Below, in pieces: positions 1 to 8,665 of a stretch of DNA of 64,000 nucleotides. This DNA comes from Methylomonas montana. Its GTDB lineage: Bacteria; Pseudomonadota; Gammaproteobacteria; Methylococcales; Methylomonadaceae. The DNA lies in contig NZ_CP129884.1 in NCBI RefSeq assembly GCF_030490285.1, positions 1,178,001 through 1,242,000 on the forward strand. Reading direction: 5' to 3'. The number at the start of each line of letters is the position of its first letter. Position 1 is the stretch's first letter. The notes under the pieces were generated by a model. The model made no database searches and had not been told where the DNA came from. It saw only the letters and a program-made list of their open reading frames with translations. Both the position numbers and the translations under genes were made by a program.

Positions 1-1
1 G

Positions 2-145
2 CACGGTTATCAGGCGGGCCCTGTGGATGGGTTGTTGGGAAAATATACCCTAGACGCTCTCAGCGACTACCAGGTCGATAATGGCCTGGCGGTCGGCGCC
101 ATCACCTATGAAAGCCTTGAGCACTTGGGTGTTGTCGGTCGTTGA
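2..145 (+). CDS. Peptidoglycan-binding domain protein, C-terminal end (partial)
   Basis: An open frame enters from the left edge and stops at TGA 143-145. The 47 visible residues read as the end of a PG_binding_1 repeat: the GPVDG-LLG-T--AL--YQ pattern followed by GLAVGAIT-ESL--LGV is typical of this cell-wall-binding fold. The stop overlaps the ATG of the next gene (TGATG), so it is probably the first visible member of the type I secretion operon. The rest of the protein is outside the window, so any catalytic domain is unknown. Family call is from the motif pattern only. Confidence 0.75.
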   Translation, partial: HGYQAGPVDGLLGKYTLDALSDYQVDNGLAVGAITYESLEHLGVVGR

Positions 146-2082
146 TGATAAAGCGCCGTTATTCACTATCTGCAGCCTTAGGATGCGCTGTGGCCGCGTT
201 GCTGCCGGTATCGGCGGTTATCGCGGCGGCCCTGCCTTCGCTGAGTTTAGTAGCGGGCAGGGAGTTGCCGCTGTTTTTCCCATTGACTATCGAATCTGTG
301 CGCGTAGTGGGAGATGATATTGCTACAGTGCGTATTGAGGGCAAGCGGCTGTCGATAAAAGCCACCCGGCCGGGAACCGCGGAGGTAGAGCTACAGCTTG
401 CTGGTGAAACCTCGCCGCGCACGCTGCTTATTAAGGCCTTGGCGGCTCAGGTGGGCGAGCAGCCTGTCGTTTCGTTAGCCACTAGTACTGCTAAATCAGC
501 GCGTTCGCAACAGGCTGTGCATCCAAGCCCGGAAGACAATGCAGCCCAGAGTCGTCCTAGCCATAGAGAAGTGCCGGTAACGTTACACCCCGCCGAGGAC
601 ACGCGGCAACATTTGAGCGATGCTAGCATTCAATGGGATTACCTACCTCGGCAAGCGCCAATAGAGGTACCTCCTGCTGTCACTACTATTGCGACAGCCA
701 CGTCGACAAACACAAACAAGAGCATGCCCGGTCGTCTCAAGGCCGGTGTCCAACCTTTGCTAAAGGAAGGTGGTGAAGGGAATCGGCAGGGAACCGCATC
801 GCTGCCCCAGGAGGTAATCGATATTGGTGTGACATCGGCACCCGGCCGTGACGTGTCTGCTGAGGGAGGCGTTGCCTCGCACAGCATGACTTTGCTACGG
901 GCCGTTAATCTCGGTCTGGCGCGGCACCCTGATGTGAAATCGGCCATGGCCAAAGTGGAGCAGTTCACAACCGAGGTGGCAATCGCCGAGGGCGGCTATT
1001 ATCCCACCTTGGAAGCGTCGGCGGGACCGACAAAGAGCATAAATGGTAATCTGGGTTACAACTACAATCTGACCGCCACGCAGATGCTGTATGACTGGGG
1101 ACGAGTGGAAAGCCAGGTCGATAGCGCTTCGGCAAACCAGCGTCAGCAGGCAGAAGTATTGTTAGTCATGCGGGAGGACGCGGCGTTGGATATCAGCGAA
1201 ATCTACCTGGACGTGTTGATGTATCGACAGCGAATTGCGGCGGTGCGTGGGCATGTCGAACGCTTGGAAGAGCTGAACGAGTTAAGCCGGCAACGTGGCG
1301 AAGCAGGCTATATGGATCGTACTGAGCTGGGCCGGGTTGGGCTGGAAGTAGCGCGGGCTCGTGAGCAACTCGCTATAGAACAAGGTAATTTGCAGAACGC
1401 CGTGCGGCAGTATCAGGAACTAATCGGAGAGTCGGCAGAAGGGCTGGCGGAGCCGGCTCTTGAAGTGTTTTCAGGGCGTCTGGCAGATAAGGATGAACTG
1501 GAGAGAGCCATCACGGCTTCACCCCTTTATCGACAGGCAACTGAAAAAACGGCGATAGAAGAAGCCAAGGTGCATGAAGCCGATGCGGCGCTACTTCCTC
1601 AGTTGGATTTGGAGGGATCGCTGTTGCGCCGCCCGCTCGGTGGCCAGATGACAGATGATGCAATAATTGGTCTGCGTGTCCGCATGGAGCCTTTTCAGGG
1701 CTTATCCAACTTCCAGCGTACCGACGCTGCCCGCCAGCGTCTCGAAGCCGCCAAATGGGATATGGGTACCAGTCAGCGAGATATTCGCCGCAAGGTGCTT
1801 TCTTTGATTGAGAGCGAGTCTGCCTTGAAGTGGCGCGAGCCGGCACTTGACGAGCAGATAAAAAACAGCCGAGATGTCAGCTCGGCCTATCGGGAGCAGT
1901 TTGTCGCCGGCCTGCGTACCATGAACGACCTGCTCAACATTTTTCAGGAACGCTTGGCAGCGGAGCGCCAATTAATCGATCTGCAATACGAGCGCAAGCG
2001 AGTGCAATACCGTGCCGCCGCCCAGTTAGGGCAACTGGTGCCACTGCTGGAAGGGCGCTTGTCGGAAACGGCCGCGCCATGA
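145..2082 (+). CDS. TolC-family type I secretion outer-membrane protein with N-terminal secretin-like domain
   Basis: Outer-membrane channel of a type I secretion system, 645 aa from the ATG at 145; a TTG at 142 is possible, but the ATG overlaps the upstream stop. Residues 1-30 form a signal peptide. Residues about 33-99 (VAGRELPLFFPLTIESVRV, then D-ATVR and KATRPGTAEVEL) look like the pilus/secretin N-terminal domain seen in CpaC-type secretins, which is not usual on a TolC protein. A low-complexity Ser/Thr/Pro linker follows to about residue 245. The rest is two outer-membrane efflux repeats with long helices. It overlaps the ABC gene by 4 bp. The TolC part is firm; the N-terminal domain is assigned by pattern. 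Confidence 0.88.
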   Translation: MIKRRYSLSAALGCAVAALLPVSAVIAAALPSLSLVAGRELPLFFPLTIESVRVVGDDIATVRIEGKRLSIKATRPGTAEVELQLAGETSPRTLLIKALAAQVGEQPVVSLATSTAKSARSQQAVHPSPEDNAAQSRPSHREVPVTLHPAEDTRQHLSDASIQWDYLPRQAPIEVPPAVTTIATATSTNTNKSMPGRLKAGVQPLLKEGGEGNRQGTASLPQEVIDIGVTSAPGRDVSAEGGVASHSMTLLRAVNLGLARHPDVKSAMAKVEQFTTEVAIAEGGYYPTLEASAGPTKSINGNLGYNYNLTATQMLYDWGRVESQVDSASANQRQQAEVLLVMREDAALDISEIYLDVLMYRQRIAAVRGHVERLEELNELSRQRGEAGYMDRTELGRVGLEVARAREQLAIEQGNLQNAVRQYQELIGESAEGLAEPALEVFSGRLADKDELERAITASPLYRQATEKTAIEEAKVHEADAALLPQLDLEGSLLRRPLGGQMTDDAIIGLRVRMEPFQGLSNFQRTDAARQRLEAAKWDMGTSQRDIRRKVLSLIESESALKWREPALDEQIKNSRDVSSAYREQFVAGLRTMNDLLNIFQERLAAERQLIDLQYERKRVQYRAAAQLGQLVPLLEGRLSETAAP

Positions 2083-4235
2083 ATGATACTGTTAACCCCG
2101 AAAATCTGAATTGCCATCAACGGCCCTTGGCAGGCGATCCGCTGCGCGAAGGACTGATTTTGCTCTGCCGCCACTTTGGCCATATGGCCAGCATCGCCGA
2201 ACTGGGTGAGGGGCTGGCTTTGGAATATGGACGCTTACCGCTTAGCTTGGCTCCCCGCGCCTTACGGCGGGCCGGTATCACGGCCCGTGTGGTGGAATAT
2301 CCACTCAAGGATATCAGTCCCCGACTGCTGCCCGCATTGCTGCTGTTAAAGGATGGCCGCAGTCTGCTACTGGTCGAATGGCATGCAGAGCAAGCGCTTT
2401 TGCTGGAGCCTGAGAGTGATGGCGGCCAGCAGAGCATGAGCCTGACCGAACTGGACAGCCTGTACAGTGGTACCGCGTTGTTCGCCCGGCCACGTTATCG
2501 TCCCGATGAGCGTGCGGGCGATTTTGCTCGCGAAGAGCCGGCGCATTGGCTAAAAGGCCCGCTCAGGGCCAGTTGGCGCGATTACATCGTCGTCGGCATC
2601 GCCGCGCTGATGAGCAATATGCTGGCGATTTCCTCGGCCTTATTTGGTATGCAGGTTTATGATCGGGTAGTGCCGAATGAGGCGTTTGACACGCTGTGGA
2701 TACTCGCCAGCGGCGTAGCCGTGGCTATTGTGTTGGAGTTCGTGTTGCGGACTTTACGCGCCCATATGCTGGATGTCACTGGCAAGCGTTTGGATCTGCT
2801 ATTGTCTTCTCGTCTGTTCGAACAGGTCTTGCAGATACGTTTGCAGTCCAAACCGGCCTCGATGGGAGCCTTCAGCAGCCAGGTGCGTGAATTCGAGTCG
2901 GTACGTGAGTTTATGACCTCGACCACCATATCGGTCATCAGCGACATTCCGTTTGTTCTGCTGTTTTTGGGCGTGATCTTCCTGATCGGTGGGCCCGTGG
3001 TTTGGGTGCCTTTTACGGCGGTCTGGCTGATGTTATTGCCGGGCTTGCTGACCCAGCGCAGTCTAGCCCGTTTGTCCCGTCAGCACTTGCGTGAAGGCGC
3101 CATCAAGAACGGCGTGCTGCTGGAGGCTATCGAGAATCTGGAAACGATCAAGTCCAGCCGGGCCGAGGGCCGCTTGTTGCAGCAGTGGGAAAACCTGACG
3201 GCCGAACTTTCCGCCGCCGCAGTCACGGCGCGCAGCATCACCGCCCTGTTGGGTTATGCGGCATCCTTGACGCAACAGTTGTGCTATGTCGGCGTGATCA
3301 TCGTTGGCGTGTATCAGATCAGTGCCGGTGAAATGACCGTCGGCGCACTGTTTGCCTGCTCGATTCTAGCTTCCCGTACGATTGCGCCTATCGCTCAGAT
3401 CGCCGGAATTTTAGCCCGTTGGCAACATGTCAAGGTGGCCATGGAAGGCCTGGATGGGCTGATGTCGGCGCCGACCGAGCGTCCCCAAGGCCGCCGTTTT
3501 GCGCGCAGCCATACACTACGTGGGCATTATGTCCTGGAAGAAGTGCGTTTGAATTATCAGTCGGACGGCCCGCCCGCCCTGAACATCACTAAGCTGGAAT
3601 TCCAGCCGGGAAAACACGTGGCGCTGCTGGGGGGCAATGGCGCCGGCAAATCCACTTTACTGCGCCTGCTTTCCGGACTGATCACTCCCTCCGAAGGTCG
3701 CATCCTGCTCGAAGATCTTAGCATCGGTCAGATCGATCCGGCTGACTTGCGACAGGCCATTGGTTATCTACCCCAGGATACCGCGCTGTTCTACGGCACA
3801 CTGAGGGATAACCTGATTCCGGACAACGCCGGCCAGAACGATGACGAACTGTTTGCCGCCCTGGATGGCGTTGGCTTGGGCGCTTTTGTCCGTGCTCATC
3901 CTTTGGGTTTGGATATGCTGCTTGAAGGCAATAACAGTGTATCCGGCGGACAACGGCAGGCCATAGCCCTTGCTCGTCTGCTGTTACAGGATCCTCGCAT
4001 CGTCCTGCTGGACGAACCCACGGCGGCGTTTGATAACGAAAATGAGGCGCGGGTCGTCGAGTATCTGCAACATTGGCTAAAGGGCCGTACGCTGATATTG
4101 TCCACCCATAAGCGGGCCTTATTGGCGCTGACTGAGCGTGCCGTGGTTCTTCGTCAGGGGCGTGTCGTCATGGACGGCCCATTGAGCCATGTCGTCAACG
4201 GCAATCAGGTCAAAATTCCGGAGGGCAACCTATGA
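2079..4235 (+). CDS. Type I secretion ABC transporter, permease/ATPase (LapB/HlyB family)
   Basis: Inner-membrane ABC exporter of 718 aa that powers secretion through the TolC channel. Residues 1-140 resemble the C39-like domain of HlyB/LapB exporters without an obvious catalytic Cys, so it probably recognises rather than cleaves substrate. Membrane segments lie at about 165-440. The nucleotide-binding domain has Walker A GGNGAGKST near residue 518, signature SGGQRQ near 620 and Walker B IVLLDEPT near 640. It starts inside the stop of the TolC gene (ATGA) and its own stop overlaps the HlyD start. No RTX adhesin or toxin substrate is visible; it may be upstream of the window. Confidence 0.93.
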   Translation: MNDTVNPENLNCHQRPLAGDPLREGLILLCRHFGHMASIAELGEGLALEYGRLPLSLAPRALRRAGITARVVEYPLKDISPRLLPALLLLKDGRSLLLVEWHAEQALLLEPESDGGQQSMSLTELDSLYSGTALFARPRYRPDERAGDFAREEPAHWLKGPLRASWRDYIVVGIAALMSNMLAISSALFGMQVYDRVVPNEAFDTLWILASGVAVAIVLEFVLRTLRAHMLDVTGKRLDLLLSSRLFEQVLQIRLQSKPASMGAFSSQVREFESVREFMTSTTISVISDIPFVLLFLGVIFLIGGPVVWVPFTAVWLMLLPGLLTQRSLARLSRQHLREGAIKNGVLLEAIENLETIKSSRAEGRLLQQWENLTAELSAAAVTARSITALLGYAASLTQQLCYVGVIIVGVYQISAGEMTVGALFACSILASRTIAPIAQIAGILARWQHVKVAMEGLDGLMSAPTERPQGRRFARSHTLRGHYVLEEVRLNYQSDGPPALNITKLEFQPGKHVALLGGNGAGKSTLLRLLSGLITPSEGRILLEDLSIGQIDPADLRQAIGYLPQDTALFYGTLRDNLIPDNAGQNDDELFAALDGVGLGAFVRAHPLGLDMLLEGNNSVSGGQRQAIALARLLLQDPRIVLLDEPTAAFDNENEARVVEYLQHWLKGRTLILSTHKRALLALTERAVVLRQGRVVMDGPLSHVVNGNQVKIPEGNL

Positions 4236-5422
4236 ATGCAGGCAAGCCCACTGAATACGCGCTGTTGCGTTCGCTTGGCGACCCGCAACTGGCAATGGAA
4301 CACCCGGTCGCGAAACCCTTACTCTGGACCAGTCTGCTAAGCATCGCCTGCTTTGTCGGTTGGGCGAATTGGGCTGAACTCGATGAGGTGACGCGCGGCG
4401 ATGGCCGGGTTGTACCTTTCAGCCGCATCCAGAAGATACAGAGCCTTGAGGGTGGGATTCTCGAGCAATTGATGGTGAAGGAAGGCGATCTGGTAGAGAC
4501 GGGACAACTGCTCGTCAAGCTGGACAATACTCGCTTCAATTCTGCCTTTCTGGAGAGCAAAAGTCATGCGGAAGCCTTGACGGCCGCTATTGCCCGACTG
4601 GAAGCCGAGACGCTGAACAAGGACAAGATCACGTTTCCTGACAGCGTGCCAGCCAAGAGCCATTTTGCCGCTACCGAAACAGCTTTATTCAAGGCACGGC
4701 GCGCAAAGCATCATGAAGCCGTCCATTCGCTGAATTCCGAACTGGATTTGGTGCGTAAACAATTACAAGTGATCGAACCACTGGTAGCCTCCCGCGCCGC
4801 CAGTGAAATGGAAGCCTTGCGTTTGCGTAAGGAAATTGCGTCACTCAGCGGTAAGTTATCGGAAGTCAATAATGCCTATTTCCAAGAAACTTATACCGAA
4901 CTTGCCAGTAAAAGGGCCGAATTCAGCGAGCTTGAACAAAACCTGTTGCAGCGCAAAGATCAGTTGAGCCGTACCCAAGTGCTGTCGCCGGTCAAAGGCC
5001 GGGTCAACGACATCCTGATTACCACTCGGGGGGGAGTCATTCAGCCTGGCGAGCCGATCATGGAGGTCACGCCGATCGATGAACAACTATTGGTCGAAGC
5101 CAAGGTGAAGCCGCGTGATGTGGCCTTCCTGGTGCCGGGTATGCCGGCACAAGTCAAAATTACCGCGTATGACTACACGGTGTATGGTGATTTGTCGGGT
5201 ACTCTGGAGCAAATCAGCCCCGATACCATCGAAGAGGAAAGCATACGCGGCAAGGAATCCTTCTATAAGATATTGATTCGAACCAGCACCAGCTATCTGA
5301 AAAAGGGTGACGAGATTCTACCCATCAAGCCGGGTATGATCGCCGAAGTGGATATTCAAAGCGGCAAACGCACCGTGCTTAACTATCTGCTCAGGCCATT
5401 GCTGAAGGCGAGATTATACTGA
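4232..5422 (+). CDS. HlyD-family periplasmic adaptor of type I secretion
   Basis: Membrane-fusion protein of 396 aa linking the ABC exporter to the TolC channel. One membrane segment lies near residues 28-47 (PLLWTSLLSIACFVGWANW). It is followed by a lipoyl-like half motif (GDGRVVPFSRIQKIQSLEGG), a long coiled-coil region at about 110-245, the second lipoyl half (VLSPVKGRVND) and a beta-barrel domain (VEAKVKPRDVAFLVPGMPA). Length and order match LapC/HlyD adaptors. It overlaps the ABC gene by 4 bp and closes the operon. Confidence 0.92.
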   Translation: MNAGKPTEYALLRSLGDPQLAMEHPVAKPLLWTSLLSIACFVGWANWAELDEVTRGDGRVVPFSRIQKIQSLEGGILEQLMVKEGDLVETGQLLVKLDNTRFNSAFLESKSHAEALTAAIARLEAETLNKDKITFPDSVPAKSHFAATETALFKARRAKHHEAVHSLNSELDLVRKQLQVIEPLVASRAASEMEALRLRKEIASLSGKLSEVNNAYFQETYTELASKRAEFSELEQNLLQRKDQLSRTQVLSPVKGRVNDILITTRGGVIQPGEPIMEVTPIDEQLLVEAKVKPRDVAFLVPGMPAQVKITAYDYTVYGDLSGTLEQISPDTIEEESIRGKESFYKILIRTSTSYLKKGDEILPIKPGMIAEVDIQSGKRTVLNYLLRPLLKARLY

Positions 5423-5770
5423 TGGGGCACACCACGTAGGCGATCGTAAACGGAAAACCTGCACGCTACGTTGAAAAGTCTGGCGGTGTTCATGCCTCTC
5501 ATTCGAGACGAATTGGCCTAAACGATTTATGGCGCCAAGCTTTCGGTCATTACTTGGCCGCTGCGGCGCCATTAAAAATAATCCCGAAAAGCATCAATAC
5601 GGCAGGCAAGAATACGTGGCTTAATAAAGGAACGCCGATACTCGGTAGATGAATCCTCGGGCAAGCAAGGCGGTTTTTTCAGAAACCGTAGCGGCGGGGC
5701 CGACCTGATCGACGGACAGCATTTGGTGTTGTTTTCCTGCTTGTTGAGTTTCGAGGCGCAATAAAGGCTT
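5423..5770. other. Intergenic region, no gene seen
   Basis: 348 bp between the secretion operon and the converging exonuclease gene. No convincing ORF or RNA gene. It holds a short hairpin (CGGTTT 5671-5676 with AAACCG 5683-5688) and a loose pair of ATGGCGCC/GGCGCCAT arms further left. Neither has a clear U-tract, so no terminator is called. Confidence 0.5.
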
Positions 5771-6547
5771 TTAAAAGTCGTAATCGACGATCAGCGGCGC
5801 ATGATCGCTGAAACGTTGTTCTTTATAAATGTTGGTCGATATGGCCGTGGCGGCGATGCCGGGCGTGGCGATTTGATAATCGATGCGCCAACCGACATTC
5901 TTGGCCCAGGCTTGGCCACGATTGCTCCACCAGGTGTAGCATTCGTCGGTAGTATCCGGATGCAAATGGCGATAGGCATCCACCCAGCCCAGTTCATCGA
6001 GCACTTGGGTCATCCAGGCTCGCTCCGCCGGTAAAAAGCCGGAATTCCTCTGGTTACCGCGCCAGTTTTTCAGGTCGGCTTGCCGATGGGCGATATTCCA
6101 GTCGCCACAGATCACCACTTCGCGGCCGCTGGCTTTCAGCTCGGCCAAATGCGGATAGAAGCGATCCATCACGCTGTATTTGACATTTTGCCGCTCCTCG
6201 CTGCTGGAACCGGATGGTAGATACAGGGAGATCACCGATAGATTGCCCAATTGTACTTCCAGGTAACGGCCTTCGGCATCGACGTCGGCATGGCCCAAGC
6301 CTTCGAGCACCGCATCGGCGGGTTTTTTACTGTAAATGCCGACGCCGCTATAACCTTTTTTTTCCGCATAATGAAAATAACCGAACAAGCCGGCGGCTTG
6401 CAGCATGCCCGGTGTCATGTCGGCGGCTTGGGCTTTTAATTCTTGCAGGCAGACGAAGTCGGCGTTCTGGGTTTGCAGCCATTCGTAAAAGCCTTTGCTG
6501 GATGCGGAGCGGATGCCGTTGAGGTTGGCGGAGATGATACGAAGCAT
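5771..6547 (-). CDS. xth: Exodeoxyribonuclease III (AP endonuclease)
   Basis: DNA-repair enzyme of 258 aa that cuts at abasic sites and degrades one strand 3'-5'. It belongs to the endonuclease/exonuclease/phosphatase fold. Visible motifs are the N-terminal ISANLNGIRSA, the metal-binding Glu in FVCLQELKAQ, CGDWNIAHRQADLKN in the middle and the C-terminal catalytic FSDHAPLIVDYDF. Full family length. It stands alone, converging on the secretion operon. Assignment to the XthA branch rather than a general AP endonuclease is from overall pattern and length. Confidence 0.93.
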   Translation of the reverse strand: MLRIISANLNGIRSASSKGFYEWLQTQNADFVCLQELKAQAADMTPGMLQAAGLFGYFHYAEKKGYSGVGIYSKKPADAVLEGLGHADVDAEGRYLEVQLGNLSVISLYLPSGSSSEERQNVKYSVMDRFYPHLAELKASGREVVICGDWNIAHRQADLKNWRGNQRNSGFLPAERAWMTQVLDELGWVDAYRHLHPDTTDECYTWWSNRGQAWAKNVGWRIDYQIATPGIAATAISTNIYKEQRFSDHAPLIVDYDF

Positions 6548-6777
6548 GAGTGTCGGTTTGGGCTGGTGAGCAATAAAAGGGTTACGGTTGAATGAACTGA
6601 TGATGCGCCGCTCCTGAAGTCGGATATCGGCGTGCTGGGTATTTCAGACAGGTTTTCCATGGTTGGGATGGTTTGGCTGATAGTCTAGATGCCAGACGAT
6701 TTTTTGCCGCTGGGGCAATACCCTGTTTACAATGCGGAATAATTCTTACCCATCTGTCGTCTTATGTTCAAACGAAA

Positions 6778-7194
6778 ATGTCTTGTCATCAACTGATTTA
6801 TCAAAGTCGGCCAGCTGTCCCGGTCACCAGACAGGTGCTGTTGGATATCTTGAATACCTCACAACTTCAAAATTACAAACTCAGAATTTCAGGCTTGCTG
6901 GTTTTTCATAACGGCGCGTTCATACAGCTTTTGGAGGGCGGCGAAAAAGAAGTGCACGACTTATATGCCAAAATTCAACTCGACCCACGTCACGCCGATT
7001 TGCGGCTCTTGCTGGATGCCCCTGCGCCGGATCGACTGATGCCGACTTGGGTAATGGGGTTTAGCATGAGCGGCAATGTCGATAGCGCTATCAGCGATCA
7101 AGACTTTCACATCCCGCTCACTGACATCAAGGAGCTTTGTCAGAACATGGAAAACATGGTTGGCCAGGTATTTCGGAAGTTCCTACACGTCTAA
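6778..7194 (+). CDS. BLUF-domain blue-light photoreceptor (short form)
   Basis: 138 aa from the ATG at 6778; upstream in-frame starts would add a non-conserved leader. The BLUF flavin-binding fold covers residues 1 to about 97. The photocycle residues are present: Tyr8 (LIYQS), Asn32 (LQNYKLRISG) and Gln50 (GAFIQLLEG), as is the WVMGF end of the domain. A short C-terminal helix follows with no fused output domain, so signalling must pass through a partner protein. No partner is adjacent. It would bind FAD and sense blue light. Confidence 0.88.
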   Translation: MSCHQLIYQSRPAVPVTRQVLLDILNTSQLQNYKLRISGLLVFHNGAFIQLLEGGEKEVHDLYAKIQLDPRHADLRLLLDAPAPDRLMPTWVMGFSMSGNVDSAISDQDFHIPLTDIKELCQNMENMVGQVFRKFLHV

Positions 7195-7303
7195 ACCGCT
7201 AAGCCGTATTCTGGTTAGTGCTGTGGCGTGGCTACGCTTGTCATATTCGGTATATTCCACCGGCTATCAGCCGACAAATTTCTGTTTTGAATGCTTTTGC
7301 CGC

Positions 7304-7741
7304 TTAGCGTCTGTATGGTTGTTGTGGGACAGGATAGGGTTGTGGTGTCGGTGGAATAGGGAGATTATTATTTAAGCCATCGATAGCGCGTCGATTTAGT
7401 TCCTGCGCTCCTTGTCTGAGCTGGTTTGATCCGCGATCGATCATGGAATCGACAGGATTTTCCAGTTGGTAACGCGGTTGTTGATTACGATATTGCTCGC
7501 CATATTGGTTTCCATATTGATTACCGTATTGGTGGCTGTCGTGTTGGTCATGTAGCTCTTCTCGCTCGTCTGCGCGTTCCTGGCCGCGCAAACTGTCGGG
7601 GTCTGATTGTCTGTTGCTATTTTGCCCTCTTGCACTTTTCTCATGTCCACGGCCTTTTTCGCTGCTATTTTTAGCAATTGCTGGGCTTGCAAGCGAAAAA
7701 GTGGCGATTGTTATTGCGACGCACAATGTTTTTATCTGCAT
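7304..7741 (-). CDS. Secreted low-complexity small protein
   Basis: 145 aa, family not recognised. It has a clear signal peptide (MQIKTLCVAITIATFSLASP, then AIAK), then a charged stretch rich in Arg, Glu, Ser and Gln, a short YGNQ-type repeat (HQYGNQYGNQYGEQYRNQQ) and a Pro-rich tail (LPIPPTPQPYPVPQQPYRR). It is probably periplasmic or surface-exposed and largely disordered. No conserved catalytic residue or lipobox is seen. The signal peptide and the absence of a competing frame support coding. Confidence 0.6.
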   Translation of the reverse strand: MQIKTLCVAITIATFSLASPAIAKNSSEKGRGHEKSARGQNSNRQSDPDSLRGQERADEREELHDQHDSHQYGNQYGNQYGEQYRNQQPRYQLENPVDSMIDRGSNQLRQGAQELNRRAIDGLNNNLPIPPTPQPYPVPQQPYRR

Positions 7742-7793
7742 GGTGACACTCCAAGATTTATTGATTGAGTCGATAGCTGGTTCGGCATGTTAA

Positions 7794-7816
7794 CAAAAAG
7801 CCGGTGTTACCCGGCT
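7794..7816 (-). terminator. Rho-independent terminator
   Basis: On the minus strand AGCCGG-GTAACA-CCGGCT is followed directly by TTTTTG. It lies just past the 3' end of the small membrane-protein gene at 7884-8012, which supports that gene being transcribed. Confidence 0.75.
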
Positions 7817-7883
7817 GATTGTTTACTGGCAATTTAAGGCGTTGCCGTACTCATGGATTCGATGTTGTCCGAACTAGACCGGC

Positions 7884-8012
7884 CTATTGCCCAATTTCAA
7901 CATCACGCCATGCTTCGACGGCGAACATCGCCAGCTCTTTGATTAGTCCGCGCATAAACCGCACCAAACCATATGTAAGACAGATTAATATCAACACTGC
8001 GAATATTTTCAT
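7884..8012 (-). CDS. Small single-span membrane protein (42 aa)
   Basis: 42 aa, unrecognised. One hydrophobic helix (KIFAVLILICLTYGLV) is followed by a basic/amphipathic stretch (RFMRGLIKELAMFAVEAWRD). The start at 8012 is chosen because GGGAGG sits 6 nt upstream; a longer frame to 8123 lacks such a site. A terminator lies downstream at 7794-7816. Size and topology suit a regulatory or stress membrane peptide, but no function is claimed. Confidence 0.5.
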   Translation of the reverse strand: MKIFAVLILICLTYGLVRFMRGLIKELAMFAVEAWRDVEIGQ

Positions 8013-8432
8013 AGAACCTCCCTCAAGCTCCATCGTGCGAGAGTTTGCCACCTTCCCAATAAAACTCAATAGTGCTTTTGTCATTTTTTGGGGCCGTTTT
8101 ACGAAAAGCGCCGTATAAAGCAATTTAAAACAAGTCTTTGAATAATATTGTTAAAGTGAAATAAATTTAAACAAAAAGCCAGCCGATGACCCACGAAGGC
8201 GGCTGAGAATTGGCTTCTTCATACACTGCTCGATCTGCCCGATTTATGCGCCAAAGCTAATGTCTGTATAAAAACCGAAAAGCCAAATCATCTGGGGGTT
8301 TGGGAGCATGCTCTTTGCCTTGGCTTTATGATATTCGGTGCCGCTACCTTTGCTGCTTGGTATCCGTGCCGGTTAGTATGAGTTGTTTGCCATTTTTAAA
8401 GCCAGGATGTGACTCGGGAAAATATAGTGGGC
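8013..8432. other. Non-coding stretch left of the integrated element
   Basis: About 420 bp with no ORF I can support. It contains a minus-strand hairpin terminator at 8173-8205. The region lies downstream, in transcription sense, of where glnA would have ended before integration, so it may be the displaced downstream flank of glnA. Confidence 0.45.
8173..8205 (-). terminator. Terminator-like hairpin, possible displaced glnA terminator
   Basis: Minus strand: CAGCCG (8205-8200), 14-nt loop, CGGCTG (8185-8180), then GCTTTTTG. No gene ends immediately before it on this strand. It lies about 230 bp beyond the left copy of the glnA-end repeat, which makes a role as the original glnA terminator plausible but unproven. 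Confidence 0.4.
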
Positions 8433-8448
8433 AAGGCTGTAGTACATA
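8433..8448. repeat. Left attachment-site core
   Basis: AAGGCTGTAGTACATA, identical to the end of glnA at 18647-18662. The match breaks at the next base on both sides. Read on the minus strand it encodes MYYSL, but the stop codon found in glnA does not follow here. Confidence 0.75.
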
Positions 8449-8490
8449 AGCCTAGTGTTTTCAATGCCTGTAGCGCCTGCAAAATAAAAT

Positions 8491-8510
8491 AGGGGACAAA
8501 ATAGGGGGCA
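8491..8510. repeat. Putative integrase arm-type site, left end
   Basis: AGGGGACAAAATAGGGGGCA, repeated exactly and in the same orientation at 18506-18525, inside the other end of the element. It is 42 bp inside the left core. In the excised circle the two copies would flank the core, as arm sites of tyrosine integrases do. Confidence 0.6.
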
Positions 8511-8535
8511 TTGATTTTTTCTTTTCCGAAAAAGC

Positions 8536-8560
8536 ACAAAAAAACCGGCCGAAGCCGGTT
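8536..8560 (-). terminator. Strong terminator of the element's capsid operon
   Basis: Minus strand AACCGGC-TTCG-GCCGGTT followed by TTTTTG; the loop is the very stable TTCG tetraloop. It lies about 100 bp after the capsid stop. Two further hairpins sit between: GGGCCGC/GCGGCCC at 8571-8592, and arms CACCGGCA/TGCCGGTG that bracket roughly 8609-8655. Confidence 0.85.
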
Positions 8561-8665
8561 TTGAAAGTGAGGGCCGCTCAGCCGTGCGGCCCTCGTACCC
8601 ACATTTAACACCGGCAAGCCCTCCGGCCAAGGAATAAGCCTTACCTGCCGGTGTATGCAAGTTCT

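Noticed and set aside
8373-8660. 95-aa minus-strand frame after the capsid gene
   Set aside because: It runs through the terminator hairpins, the arm-type repeat and the left core; its composition and position do not fit a gene.
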